DNA of 64,000 nucleotides from Saccharothrix carnea (GTDB lineage Bacteria > Actinomycetota > Actinomycetes > Mycobacteriales > Pseudonocardiaceae), in the NCBI RefSeq assembly GCF_003014735.1, contig NZ_PYAX01000007.1:488425-552424 (forward strand). The letters run 5' to 3'. The position numbers and the translations under genes are program-made. Each line of letters opens with the position of its first letter. Position 1 is the first letter of the stretch. Below are positions 24,974-33,061 of the stretch, piece after piece. The notes under the pieces were generated by a model. That model did no database searches. It was not told the DNA's origin and saw only the letters and a list, made by a program, of their open reading frames with translations.

Positions 24974-25963
24974 GTGTCCACAGCGCAGACGACCATGCCG
25001 ACCATGCCGGCGCTCGCCAGGGCGTTGCCGAGGGTCGAGGACGAGATCCGGGCCCTGGCGACGTCGTCGTCCCTGCCGATCGTGAACGACTTCTCCGGCC
25101 GCATCACCGCGGCCGGCGGGAAGCGGCTGCGTTCGGTGCTGGTGCTGTCCGGGTCGCTGGCCGTGTCCGGCGCGATCACCGACAAGGCCGTCACCGCCGC
25201 GGCCTGCGTCGAACTGCTGCACGCCGGTTCCCTGGTGCACGACGACCTGATGGACAACGCCGAGGAACGGCGCGGCGTGCGCACGGTCAACGCGGACTGG
25301 GGCACCGGCCCGGCCGTGCTGGTCGGCGACTTCATGCTGGCCCGCGCCAGCCAGGCCGCGCTGGACCGGATCTCGCCGTTCGCCGCGAGCAGGCTCGCCC
25401 AGGCCGTGACCGACCTGGTCGAGGGGCAGGTGCTGGAGGTCGTCGACCTCTACGACGCGCACCGCAGCCCCGAGAACGCCCTGCGGTCCATCGAGCTGAA
25501 GACGGGCGCGCTGTTCGAGGTGGGGTGCGTGCTGGCCGCGCACTGCGCCGACGCCGACGACGAGACCACCGCCGGGATGGCCCGGTTCGGCGGGCTGTTC
25601 GGGTTGATGTTCCAGATCCTCGACGACCTGCTCGACTTGGCGTCGACGTCGCAGCGGCTGGGCAAGCCGGTCGGCAACGACCTCCGCCAGGGCGTCTACA
25701 CGTTCCCGCTGCTGCAGGTGTTGACCGACGACCAGCGCACGCTGCTCGCCACGCGCGGCCGTGAGCTGACCGACGCGGAGGTGGCCGGGCTGCTCGCGGA
25801 GCTGCGGCAGACCAGCCTGGTCGCGGACACGCTCGCGCACTGCACGTCGCTGGCCGCGCAGGCGGTGCACGCGCTGCCGGACCTGCCGGAGTCGGAGGCG
25901 CTGGGCATCCTGCGCGAGCTGCCGGGCGCCTACCTCGACTGGGCCGCCTCGCAGATCGGGTAG
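24974..25963 (+). CDS. Polyprenyl diphosphate synthase, trans type
   Basis: The 329-aa product is a head-to-tail isoprenyl diphosphate synthase. The first aspartate motif is DDLMD (after LLHAGSLVH) and the second is DDLLD (in MFQILDDLLD), with GGKRLRSVL at the start of the fold and a KTGALFEVG helix. The residues before the first motif are small, which is compatible with a long product (menaquinone side chain range), but chain length cannot be fixed by eye. I chose the GTG at 24974: GACGAT lies exactly 6 bases before it, as at other leaderless starts here. Confidence 0.9.
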   Translation: MSTAQTTMPTMPALARALPRVEDEIRALATSSSLPIVNDFSGRITAAGGKRLRSVLVLSGSLAVSGAITDKAVTAAACVELLHAGSLVHDDLMDNAEERRGVRTVNADWGTGPAVLVGDFMLARASQAALDRISPFAASRLAQAVTDLVEGQVLEVVDLYDAHRSPENALRSIELKTGALFEVGCVLAAHCADADDETTAGMARFGGLFGLMFQILDDLLDLASTSQRLGKPVGNDLRQGVYTFPLLQVLTDDQRTLLATRGRELTDAEVAGLLAELRQTSLVADTLAHCTSLAAQAVHALPDLPESEALGILRELPGAYLDWAASQIG

Positions 25964-26003
25964 AGCGCGGGTCGCCCGGCGCGGATCGCCTAGACTCGCG
26001 GCG

Positions 26004-27047
26004 ATGACCAGCCAGGATTCCGGCCGGGCGCTGCTGCGCCACCACGGGGACGTCGACGCCGCGCCCGGGCTCGCGGACTTCGCGGTGAACGTGCGGCTGC
26101 CCGCGCCGCCGCCGTGGCTGCGGGAACGGCTGGTCGCCGCGCTCGACGGGCTCGGCTCCTACCCGGCCGCCGCCGCCGACGAACGCGCCCGCGCCGCCGT
26201 CGCCGCCCGGCACGGCCGCTCCCCCGACGAGGTGCTGGTCCTCAACGGCGCCGCCGAGGGCTTCGCGCTGCTGCCGAACCTGCACCCGTGCCTGGCCGCG
26301 GTGGTGCACCCGTCGTTCACCGAGCCCGAGGTGGCGTTGCGGGACGCGGGCGTGCCGGTGCAGCGCGTGCAGCTGTGGCCCGAGGACGACTACGGGCTGC
26401 GGCCCGACCTGGTGCCCGACGAGGCCGACCTGGTGGTGCTGGGCAACCCGACCAACCCGACGTCCGTGCTGCACCCGGCGGACGTCGTGGCGTCGCTGAG
26501 CAGGCCCGGCCGGGTGCTCGTGGTGGACGAGGCGTTCGCCGACACCATCCCTGGCGAGCCGGAGTCGCTGGCCGGCCGCGCCGACTTGCCGGGGCTGCTG
26601 GTGCTGCGCAGCCTGACCAAGACGTGGGGCCTGGCGGGACTGCGCGCGGGCTACCTGCTCGGCGCGCCGGAGCTGCTGGCCAAGCTCGCGCTGCCCCGGC
26701 CGCAGTGGCCGGTGGGCAGCCTGGTGCTGGAGGCCGTCACGGCGTGCTGCGAGCCGTCTGCCGTGGCGGAGGCCGAGGAGCTGGCCCGCCAGGCCCGGGA
26801 GCACACCGCGCACGCCGTCGCCCGGCTGGGCGATCTGGTGGTCGTGCCGCCGGACGCGCCGTTCGTGCTGCTGCGCGTGCCGCAGGGCGAGTGGGTGCGG
26901 GAGGCGTTGCGGGACAAGGGGATCGCGGTGCGGCGCGGTGACACGTTCCCCGGCCTGACGCCCGACCACCTGCGGGTCGCGGTCCGCGCGCCCGAAGAGT
27001 TCGCGCTGCTGGTGGACGCCCTGCGAGTCGTGCTGGAGGAGCTGTGA
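26004..27047 (+). CDS. cobC: CobC-type PLP-dependent aminotransferase/decarboxylase
   Basis: The 347-aa fold-type I PLP enzyme has [14 protein letters not shown] for cofactor phosphate contacts, [10 protein letters not shown], the Asp in [11 protein letters not shown], and the Schiff-base Lys in [20 protein letters not shown]. Family members decarboxylate threonine phosphate to aminopropanol phosphate, the partner of CobD. From memory this matches Rv2231c of M. tuberculosis, which has the same downstream genes. TAGACT lies 7 bases before the ATG. It overlaps the next gene by 4 bases. Confidence 0.9.
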   Translation: MTSQDSGRALLRHHGDVDAAPGLADFAVNVRLPAPPPWLRERLVAALDGLGSYPAAAADERARAAVAARHGRSPDEVLVLNGAAEGFALLPNLHPCLAAVVHPSFTEPEVALRDAGVPVQRVQLWPEDDYGLRPDLVPDEADLVVLGNPTNPTSVLHPADVVASLSRPGRVLVVDEAFADTIPGEPESLAGRADLPGLLVLRSLTKTWGLAGLRAGYLLGAPELLAKLALPRPQWPVGSLVLEAVTACCEPSAVAEAEELARQAREHTAHAVARLGDLVVVPPDAPFVLLRVPQGEWVREALRDKGIAVRRGDTFPGLTPDHLRVAVRAPEEFALLVDALRVVLEEL

Positions 27048-27871
27048 CCACCCTCGGGGACGTGCTGGCCGCGCTGGAGGCCGCCTACCCGCCCGCGACC
27101 GCCGAGTCCTGGGACGCGGTCGGCCTCGTCTGCGGTGACCGCGCCGAGCCGGTGTCGAAGGTGCTGTTCTGCGTCGACCCGGTCGAGTCCACAGTGGACG
27201 AGGTGCTGGAGGTGGGCGCGCAACTGCTGGTGGCGCACCACCCGCTGATGCTGCGCGGCGTCACCGGCGTGCCCGCCGACGACCCGAAGGGCGGGCTGGT
27301 GCACCGGCTCATCCGCGCCGGCGTCGCCCTCTACACCGCGCACACCAACGCCGACGCGGCCAACCCCGGCGTCTCGGACGCCCTGGCCGACGCCCTCGGC
27401 CTGCGGGTCACCGGGCCGCTGGTGCCCGCCGACGAGGGCGCCGACACCGGCATCGGCCGCATCGGCGAACTGGACCACCCCGAACCGCTGCGCGACTTCG
27501 CCCGACGCGTCGCCGAAGCCCTGCCCACGACGGCGTGGGGCGTGCGCGCGGCGGGTGATCCGGACCGGCCCGTGCGCCGGGTCGCGGTGTGCGGCGGCGC
27601 GGGCGACAGCTACCTGACCGCCGCGGCACGCGCGGGCGTGGACGCCTACGTCACCGCGGACCTGCGCCACCACCCGGCGGGCGAGCACTTGGCCGCCGGT
27701 GGGCCCGCGCTGGTCGACGTGGCCCACTGGGCCAGTGAGTGGCCGTGGTGCGGACAGGCGGCGCACGTCGTGCGCACCGCCCTCGGCGGTACCGTCGAAG
27801 TCCTCGTCTCGACCCGCCGGACCGATCCGTGGACCGTAGGCGTGACGAGCCGAACAGGAGGATCTCAGTGA
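27044..27871 (+). CDS. Nif3-like dinuclear metal centre protein (DUF34)
   Basis: The 275-aa product forms, in solved relatives, a toroidal hexamer with two metals per subunit. Ligand motifs are VAHHPLM near residue 66, the AHTNAD motif near 103, and the C-terminal [10 protein letters not shown]. The start [26 protein letters not shown] is typical. Some relatives are annotated as GTP cyclohydrolase I type 2, but the true role is unsettled. GTG start within the cobC stop; coupled operon. Confidence 0.92.
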   Translation: MTTLGDVLAALEAAYPPATAESWDAVGLVCGDRAEPVSKVLFCVDPVESTVDEVLEVGAQLLVAHHPLMLRGVTGVPADDPKGGLVHRLIRAGVALYTAHTNADAANPGVSDALADALGLRVTGPLVPADEGADTGIGRIGELDHPEPLRDFARRVAEALPTTAWGVRAAGDPDRPVRRVAVCGGAGDSYLTAAARAGVDAYVTADLRHHPAGEHLAAGGPALVDVAHWASEWPWCGQAAHVVRTALGGTVEVLVSTRRTDPWTVGVTSRTGGSQ

Positions 27872-28605
27872 AAGCCGATCCCGCCGTGCAGCGCAGGCTG
27901 CTCGACCTCGCGCAGGTCGACGCCGAACTGTCGCGCGTCACCCATCGGCGCCGCACGCTGCCCGAGATCGCGGAGATCGCCGAGGCGGAGAAGCAGTTCC
28001 GCGCCAAGCAGGACGCGCTGACGACGATCGAGACGACGCTGGGCGACCTCAACCGCGAGGTCAAGCGGCAGGAGACCGAGATCGACCAGGTCCGGGCCCG
28101 CGAGGAGCGCGACCGCAAGCTGCTGCAGGGCGGCTCGGTCGGCGCCAAGCAGCTCACCGACCTGGAGCACGAGCTGGCCACCCTCGGCCGCCGCCGCGGC
28201 GCGCTGGAGGACGACCTGCTGGAGCTGATGGAACGCCGGGAGGCCGTCGAGGCCGACATCCAGCACGCCCGGGTCGCGCTGGACAAGGCGCAGGAGGCGC
28301 TGTCCGACGCGGCACGCCGCCGCGACAGCGCGCTGGCCGACCTGGAGTCGACCGAGACCAAGCGCACCGCCGACCGCAAGCTCATGACGGGCCAGTTCCC
28401 GGAGCCGCTGCTGGCGTTGTACGAGCGGGTGCGCAAGCAGAAGAACATCGGCGCGGCGCTGCTGCAGTCACGGCGCTGCGGCGCGTGCCGCATCGAACTG
28501 GACCGCAACGCGTTCGCCAAGGTCAAGGAGTCGGCGGCGGACGAGGTCATCCAGTGCGAGGAGTGCGGCGCGATCATGGTGCGCACCGGGGAATCGGGTC
28601 TGTGA
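27868..28605 (+). CDS. Coiled-coil protein with C-terminal zinc ribbon
   Basis: The 245-aa product is a long antiparallel coiled coil (about 5-185, heavy in Glu/Arg/Leu/Ala) capped by a C4 zinc ribbon, CGAC at about 207 and CEEC at about 232. This is the C4-type zinc ribbon family found beside nif3-like and rnhA genes in actinobacteria (Rv2229c in M. tuberculosis, from memory). The exact role is unknown; RNA or translation factor binding has been suggested for relatives. AGGAGG lies 5 bases before the GTG, which overlaps the nif3 stop. Confidence 0.92.
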   Translation: MKADPAVQRRLLDLAQVDAELSRVTHRRRTLPEIAEIAEAEKQFRAKQDALTTIETTLGDLNREVKRQETEIDQVRAREERDRKLLQGGSVGAKQLTDLEHELATLGRRRGALEDDLLELMERREAVEADIQHARVALDKAQEALSDAARRRDSALADLESTETKRTADRKLMTGQFPEPLLALYERVRKQKNIGAALLQSRRCGACRIELDRNAFAKVKESAADEVIQCEECGAIMVRTGESGL

Positions 28606-29720
28606 AGGTCCTCGTCGAGGCCGACGGCGGTTCGCGCGGCAACCCCGGGCCCGCCGGGTACGGCGCCGTCGTGCTGGACGCGGCGGGCGCGGTGCTGGCC
28701 GAGCGGTCCGAGGGCATCGGCGTCGCGACGAACAACGTGGCCGAGTACCGGGGCCTCATCGCGGGTCTGCGGGCGGCGGCGGAGCTCGGCGCGTCCGAGG
28801 TGGACGTGCGGATGGACTCCAAGCTCGTGGTCGAGCAGATGTCCGGCCGTTGGAAGGTCAAGCACCCGTCCATGCAGCCGCTCGTCGCCGAGGCGCGGGA
28901 AGTCGCGCGGGCGTTCGACCGGGTCGGCTACACGTGGATCCCGCGTGAGCGCAACCAGCGCGCCGACCGGCTCGCGAACCTGGCGATGGACGACCAGGCC
29001 GGCGTTCCCCGGAAGGAACAGGCGCAGCCGGAGAAGGCCGTCCGGCCGGAGCCGCGGCAGCCGGACGCGGCGACCCAGTCACCGGTGTCGTGGACCGGCG
29101 CGGTGGGCGAGCCGACCCGGCTGTACCTGCTGCGGCACGGGCAGACGGAGCTGTCGGTGGCCCGCCGCTACTCCGGCCGCGGCAACCCGCCGCTGACCGA
29201 GGTCGGCCGCGGGCAGGCCGAGGCCGCCGCGCGCCGGCTGGCCAAGGTCGAGGGCCTGGACGCGGTCGTGTCGTCGCCGCTGGGGCGCGCCCGGGAGACG
29301 GCGCGTGCCGTGGCTTCGGCCACCGGCGCCGAGCTGACCTGGGACGACGACCTGATCGAGACCGACTTCGGCGCGTGGGAGGGCCTCACCTTCGCCGAAG
29401 CCGCCGAACGGGACCCCGACGTGCACCGGCGGTGGCTCGGCGACCCGTCCGTGCCCGCGCCCGGCGGTGAGAGCTTCGAGCAGGTGCACCACCGGGTGCG
29501 GCGGGCGCGCAACGCCGTCGTGTCCCGCTTCGGCGGCGCGAACGTCGTCGTGGTCAGCCACGTCACGCCGATCAAGTGCCTGCTGCGGATGGCGTTGGAC
29601 GTCGGCCCGTCGCTGCTGTTCCGGCTGCACCTCGACCTCGCGTCGTTGTCGGTGGTCGAGTTCTACCCGGACGGGCACGCGTCCGTGCGGCTGGTCAACG
29701 ACACGTCGCACCTGGGTTAG
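28602..29720 (+). CDS. Bifunctional RNase HI / histidine acid phosphatase
   Basis: The 372-aa product is a two-domain fusion. Residues 1-135 are RNase HI with catalytic acids in EADGGSRGNPG, NNVAEYRGL, RMDSKLV and NQRADRLAN. After a linker of about 40 residues comes a phosphoglycerate-mutase/CobC-type phosphatase: LLRHGQTELS, then SSPLGRARETA, ETDFGAWEGL and VVSHVTPIK. The mycobacterial homologue Rv2228c has both activities (literature, from memory). It removes RNA from RNA/DNA hybrids; the phosphatase may serve cobalamin synthesis. The GTG start overlaps the previous stop. Confidence 0.94.
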   Translation: MKVLVEADGGSRGNPGPAGYGAVVLDAAGAVLAERSEGIGVATNNVAEYRGLIAGLRAAAELGASEVDVRMDSKLVVEQMSGRWKVKHPSMQPLVAEAREVARAFDRVGYTWIPRERNQRADRLANLAMDDQAGVPRKEQAQPEKAVRPEPRQPDAATQSPVSWTGAVGEPTRLYLLRHGQTELSVARRYSGRGNPPLTEVGRGQAEAAARRLAKVEGLDAVVSSPLGRARETARAVASATGAELTWDDDLIETDFGAWEGLTFAEAAERDPDVHRRWLGDPSVPAPGGESFEQVHHRVRRARNAVVSRFGGANVVVVSHVTPIKCLLRMALDVGPSLLFRLHLDLASLSVVEFYPDGHASVRLVNDTSHLG

Positions 29721-30274
29721 CCGGCGGGGCGCAGCCGGGTCCGCTCGCGCCGGAACCGGGCCTCCTCGACCGCCAGCGCGAACCGGTCCACCGCGCCGCG
29801 AATCGCCTCGGCGGCTTTCGGCGCGATGGTCCCGTCCTCGATGTCCGGGTCGAGCACGAATTCGCCGCGCAGCACCGAGTCCGCGCCTTTCCCGGCGAGC
29901 AGCGGGTTCAGCGCGTAGTCCATCGCGACCAGGAATCCCTGGCTGCCGCCCGTCGCCAGCGGCAGGATCACCCGGCCGCGCAGCGCTTTCTTCGGCAACA
30001 GGTCGACCAGCGCTTTCACCAGCCCGCTGTAGGCGGCGCGGTAGACCGGGCTGGCGACCACGATGCCGTCCGCGCGCAGCACGGCGGCGACCGCGTCACC
30101 GATCTCGGGGTCCCGCAGGTCCTCGGTGAGCAGCGGCAACGTCGGCAGTTGCCGCACGTGCACGGTGCGCACCGCGTACCCGGCCTCGATCAGCAGGCGC
30201 TCGACGTGCGAGACCACGATGCCGGTCCGGGACGTCGGCGACGGGCCGCCGGAAATCATCAGAATGGAGGACAT
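29717..30274 (-). CDS. NADPH-dependent FMN reductase (SsuE/MsuE-like)
   Basis: The 185-aa flavodoxin-fold protein has a flavin phosphate loop SGGPSPTSRTG near the N-terminus and the AYSGLVKALVDLLP and PLATGGSQGF segments typical of reductases that feed FMNH2 to sulfonate monooxygenases. That role fits the cysteine-type leader peptide and hairpin immediately upstream, which point to regulation by sulfur supply. No monooxygenase or transporter gene is adjacent. The ATG at 30274 is preceded by AAAGG within the attenuator structure. The 3' end overlaps the RNase H gene stop. Confidence 0.87.
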   Translation of the reverse strand: MSSILMISGGPSPTSRTGIVVSHVERLLIEAGYAVRTVHVRQLPTLPLLTEDLRDPEIGDAVAAVLRADGIVVASPVYRAAYSGLVKALVDLLPKKALRGRVILPLATGGSQGFLVAMDYALNPLLAGKGADSVLRGEFVLDPDIEDGTIAPKAAEAIRGAVDRFALAVEEARFRRERTRLRPAG

Positions 30275-30276
30275 GG

Positions 30277-30332
30277 GTCGCTGACACCTTTCGAGAAAAG
30301 GCTCGGAGTACGAGGTAAAAACTGTCAGCGAC
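30277..30332 (-). promoter_or_regulatory. Attenuator hairpin linking leader peptide and FMN reductase
   Basis: Read on the minus strand, GTCGCTGACA pairs perfectly with TGTCAGCGAC across 36 bases. The first arm covers the Cys/Arg/stop codons of the leader peptide; the second arm ends 2 bases before the reductase ATG. Within the loop, CCTTT can pair with the ribosome site AAAGG. A ribosome stalled on the cysteine codons would melt the outer stem. The mechanism is inference; the base pairing is direct observation. Confidence 0.7.
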
Positions 30333-30402
30333 AACAGATCGCGGCGGCGGTTCGGCCGAAGTCGACGTGCCGGCGGCGGGTGAGTCCCCCGATTCCTGCC
30401 AT
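30325..30402 (-). CDS. Cysteine-type putative leader peptide
   Basis: This 25-codon frame begins at ATG and ends ICCR-stop. Its core RRRHVDFGR, followed by a small-residue run and Cys just before the stop, matches the short leader peptides found upstream of sulfur-assimilation genes in Streptomyces and mycobacteria. Two adjacent Cys codons near the end would be the sensing codons. It lies 51 bases upstream of the FMN reductase and its stop codon is inside the attenuator stem. Confidence 0.75.
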   Translation of the reverse strand: MAGIGGLTRRRHVDFGRTAAAICCR

Positions 30403-30479
30403 GGTTTCGAGTAGAGCAGCAAAGTCCACATCACGACAAGGTTTCGCCGACCTGGTTCCACAGCCTGGGAACGCGCCGG

Positions 30480-30485
30480 TATCCT
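30480..30485 (+). promoter_or_regulatory. Probable -10 element of rnpB
   Basis: TATCCT lies 6 bases before the predicted 5' end of the RNase P RNA. A clear -35 is not visible. Confidence 0.5.
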
Positions 30486-30491
30486 GGTGGC

Positions 30492-30898
30492 GCGGATGAG
30501 TCGGCAGGGCGGCCGCGTCGGCGGTGCGCGAGCCCCGTCGCCGAGGAAAGTCCGGACTCCACAGGGCAGGGTGGTTGTCAACGGCAACCAGGGGCGACCC
30601 TCGGGACAGTGCCACAGAGAACAGACCGCCCCGGTGCGAGCCGGGGTAAGGGTGAAACGGTGGTGTAAGAGACCACCAGCGTCCCCGGTGACGGGAACGG
30701 CTAGGTAAACCCCACCCGGAGCAAGGCCAAGAGGGTGCCCCAGGGCACCTGCGCAGGCGTTCGAGGACGGCCCGTCCGATGCCTGCGGGTAGGCCGCAAG
30801 AGCCTGTCGGCAACGGCAGGCCGAGATGGATGGCCGCCGAACGGGACCGCCGCGAGGCGCCCGGGAACAGAATCCGGCTTACATGCCGGCTCATCCGC
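30492..30898 (+). ncRNA. rnpB: RNase P RNA, bacterial type A
   Basis: This is the catalytic RNA that matures tRNA 5' ends. The termini GCGGATGAG and CTCATCCGC pair as helix P1. The conserved P4/CR motif GAGGAAAGTCCGGACTCC lies at about 30541-30558, CACAGAGAACAGACCGCC follows, then GGTAAGGGTGAAACGG and the conserved 3' part AACAGAATCCGGCTTACA. The length of about 407 bases fits actinobacterial RNase P RNA. Ends are set from the P1 pairing and may be off by a few bases. Confidence 0.95.
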
Positions 30899-31095
30899 CC
30901 TTTCCGCCCATCGGGCGCGTCCATTCGCCGTTCCCGGGACTGTCGGGTGCACTCCTCCGCCTGTAGATCCCTTGTGCGCCACCGGCGTTACACGAATGAG
31001 TCCGTTCGAGTGGTTGTCGGTATCAACCCCGGCCGGCCGGCGTCCTCCCCGCAGACCACGGGCCCTGCCCCGCGGTACCACGAGGAGGGAACCGC

Positions 31096-31309
31096 ATGTC
31101 CACCAACAGCAGGCGCGCCGCCACGGTGGTGGACGCCCGGCTGCCCGAGCCCGGCCCGGACCCAGCCGGCGTCCGTGACGTGGGCGACCGTGGGCCCGAT
31201 CGGCTCCGGTGGCCTGGCCGACTTCGACGACTACTCCTGGAACAAGGGCCCGGTCGGCCCGGACGCGCTGCCGACGTACGGCTACTGGCGGATCTCCGGC
31301 GCCGGCTGA
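31096..31309 (+). pseudogene. Small gene with an apparent +1 frameshift
   Basis: A strong GAGGAGGGAACCGC site precedes an ATG whose frame reads MSTNSRRAATVVDARLPEPG with high third-position GC for about 22 codons, then turns arginine-rich. From about 31165 the coding signal moves to the +1 frame, reading GPIGSGGLADFDDYSWNKGP and PTYGYWRISGAG to a TGA at 31309. Together they would make one protein of about 71 residues. The change could be a true mutation, a sequencing error or programmed slippage. The product is not recognised. A strong terminator follows. Confidence 0.6.
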
Positions 31310-31329
31310 CCCGGCACGCGTGAGCCGAG

Positions 31330-31364
31330 GGGGTCCCTTCCCCACTGGGGGTGGAAGGGACCCC
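31330..31364 (+). terminator. Intrinsic terminator-like hairpin, 12-bp stem
   Basis: GGGGTCCCTTCC pairs perfectly with GGAAGGGACCCC across an 11-base loop, 20 bases after the stop of the small gene. TTCACTT follows rather than a T-run. Confidence 0.75.
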
Positions 31365-31389
31365 TTCACTTCGAGAGTCCAACGCTCAC

Positions 31390-31582
31390 GCGCCGAGAGT
31401 CGTCCCCTCACCGCCCGCGTGTCCTACGTTCGCGTCACGCGTGTCCTACGTTCGGAACACCCGAGTTGAACACTCAGCACAAGATCGACTGTGCTGAGCG
31501 TTCAACTCGGGGTACGTGAACGTAGGACACGCGCGTTCCGAACGTAGGACACGCGCGGGGTGAGGGGACGACTCTCGCGCTC
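31390..31582. repeat. 193-bp near-perfect inverted repeat element
   Basis: Two arms of about 92 bases face each other around an 8-base centre (31482-31489, AGATCGAC). The inner arms are GAGTTGAACACTCAGCACA against TGTGCTGAGCGTTCAACTC, and the outer arms are GAGAGTCGTCCCCTCACC against its complement. Each arm carries two copies of GTGTCCTACGTTC (31419, 31441; complements at 31518, 31540). The right arm ends on the stop codon of the ribbon-helix-helix gene. It carries no gene. It resembles a mobile intergenic repeat or a strong bidirectional terminator. Confidence 0.85.
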
Positions 31583-31925
31583 AGGTGCGGCGGGACGGGC
31601 GGCCCGGGGGCATCCGGAAGACCGGGCGGAACGCGGCGCCGCCGTTGTAGCGGCGCTCCAGCTCGGCCACGTAGGCCTCGACGGCCGGGTTCACGATGTC
31701 GGCCAGGCTGCGCACGCCGGCCTCCGCCTCGTACGCCGCCAGGTAGGTCGCCGCCGCCCGCGCCCGCTCCAGCACGTCCTGGTCGAAGTTCACCGTCCGC
31801 TGCACCCGCCGCCCGGTTTGCCGGTCCACCCCGGTAACCTGATCACTGCCCGAGACGGTCACGGAGACGGTGATTTCGTTCACTCCACCGGCTGGTTCGG
31901 GCACGGCCTCGGGCGGCTGGGTCAT
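31581..31925 (-). CDS. Ribbon-helix-helix DNA-binding protein
   Basis: The 114-aa product has a flexible N-terminus, then RRVQRTVNFDQDVLERARAAAT, where the beta strand and first helix of a ribbon-helix-helix fold are expected, then VRSLADIVNPAVEAYVAELERRY as the second helix. The C-terminus is basic (MPPGRPSRRT). Such proteins act as ParG/CopG-like autoregulators or centromere binders. It is divergent from the secretion-like cluster and may regulate it. GAGGAGG precedes the ATG. The stop lies at the edge of the long inverted repeat. Confidence 0.7.
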   Translation of the reverse strand: MTQPPEAVPEPAGGVNEITVSVTVSGSDQVTGVDRQTGRRVQRTVNFDQDVLERARAAATYLAAYEAEAGVRSLADIVNPAVEAYVAELERRYNGGAAFRPVFRMPPGRPSRRT

Positions 31926-32308
31926 CGGCGAGCCTCCTCGGCGTCGTCACTCCGGCCTGCGGACCGTTCGGGTGCCCGTCGCTCGGCTGGACGGGGGAGT
32001 CGACGTGGCCGGCGGGAAGTGGGCTGGAGGTCGTGCACACTGTGCGTGACCAGGGGGTTCGCAGTCGGGTGAACTATCTCAGCAATCGGGAGAATCCGGG
32101 GACGTCGGTTCTCCACCGGCTCGCCCCGAACGATGATGGCTGTGGTCAGATTAGACGTAATCGAGTGCCAGGGGAACGGTTATTGATCTACCCACCGCTA
32201 GCCGGCCGATACACCTCGTGACGAAGACGTGTTCTACTCGATAGCGCACCAACCGGACGGGCACCCCTCGGCCCGCCCGGCGAAGTCCTGCGTACTCAGG
32301 AGTACGAG
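31926..32308. promoter_or_regulatory. Divergent control region of the secretion-like cluster
   Basis: These 383 bases hold no convincing gene. Local base composition is less GC-rich (around 32140-32200), as expected of promoters. The ribosome site GAGGAGG of the ribbon-helix-helix gene is at the left end. A 14-bp dyad overlaps the ribosome site at the right end. No clear -35/-10 pair could be fixed. Confidence 0.45.
32292..32305. promoter_or_regulatory. GTACTC-AG-GAGTAC dyad over the ribosome site
   Basis: Six-base arms with a 2-base centre lie 3 bases before the ATG at 32309 and include the AGGAG ribosome site. The loop is too short for a stable RNA hairpin, so a protein-binding DNA site is the better reading; the divergent ribbon-helix-helix protein is a candidate binder. 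Confidence 0.4.
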
Positions 32309-32584
32309 ATGACCGCCATGACCCTGGTAACACTCGCCCAGCAGCCGCCCGCCCTGGGCACAGGCGGGGTGCGCCAGTGGATCCTCGACAACCTGGTCCC
32401 CCTCCTCTTGTTGACCGTCGCGGTGCTGCTGCTCTGGCTCGGCGGCGGCAAGGGCGACAACGCCGGGGTCATGCGCCGCCTGGGCGGCGTCATCATCGCG
32501 TTGGCGATCATCGGTCTGGCCGTCACCACGAACGCGGGCGCCAACATCGGCCAGTGGATCGCCGGCCTGTTCACCGGCGGGTGA
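32309..32584 (+). CDS. Small two-TM protein, VirB2/TrbC-pilin-like
   Basis: The 91-aa product has two hydrophobic helices (VPLLLLTVAVLLLWLGGG at about 30-47 and LGGVIIALAIIGLAV at about 58-72) separated by a short basic loop, with a Gly/Asn-rich end. The size, topology and position as the first gene of a VirB4-containing cluster fit the pilin-like VirB2/TrbC class. There is no sequence proof of pilus formation. AGGAGTACGAG precedes the ATG. Confidence 0.6.
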   Translation: MTAMTLVTLAQQPPALGTGGVRQWILDNLVPLLLLTVAVLLLWLGGGKGDNAGVMRRLGGVIIALAIIGLAVTTNAGANIGQWIAGLFTGG

Positions 32585-32587
32585 CCC

Positions 32588-33061
32588 TTGCGGGTACGCA
32601 CTGACGACGAGGTCTACCGGGTCGACGCCGTCTGGCTCGGCCCGCCCAAAGCAACCTTCCCGTGGCGTGCGCGATACGTCGCGTGGGGTGTCGGCATCGT
32701 GGTGTTCCTGCTGGTGACCGCGATCCAGCGGCAGCTCGGGTTCGGCTTCGACTTCATCACCACCGGCTGGGGATTCGTCGCCACGATCTTCCTGACCAGG
32801 GTCATCTGCTCGCGGATCAGTCACGAGCGCCCGCTGTCGTCCGTCACGGCGATGTGGGTGCGCGAGCTGACCGCGCCGCGGGAGACCACCTCGGGCCGGG
32901 GTGGCGCGGCCAGCGCGGCGCGGATCCGGGTCAACGCCCAACGCCCTCGAAAACGTCACAAGAAGGCGGCGAAACGCGCGAGCGCCGCCGGCCGATCCCA
33001 GCACCGCGGGCAGCAAGACCGCCGTCAGAAGGAGGTGCGCGGTGTTCGGACGCCGGCGTGA
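32588..33061 (+). CDS. PrgI-like membrane protein of the secretion cluster
   Basis: The 157-aa product has a cytoplasmic start (DDEVYRVDAVWLGPPKATFPWRARY), two TM helices in the middle (YVAWGVGIVVFLLVTAIQR and the GWGFVATIFLTRVI region) and a very basic C-terminus. In Gram-positive type IV systems PrgI-type proteins of this layout precede the VirB4 ATPase gene, as here. The only start is a TTG without a clear ribosome site, so translation probably depends on coupling to the upstream gene. Its last 20 bases overlap the VirB4-like gene. Confidence 0.6.
   Translation: MRVRTDDEVYRVDAVWLGPPKATFPWRARYVAWGVGIVVFLLVTAIQRQLGFGFDFITTGWGFVATIFLTRVICSRISHERPLSSVTAMWVRELTAPRETTSGRGGAASAARIRVNAQRPRKRHKKAAKRASAAGRSQHRGQQDRRQKEVRGVRTPA

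Noticed and set aside
32292..32305. RNA hairpin sequestering the ribosome site
   Set aside because: A 2-base loop cannot close; it was kept only as a possible DNA operator.
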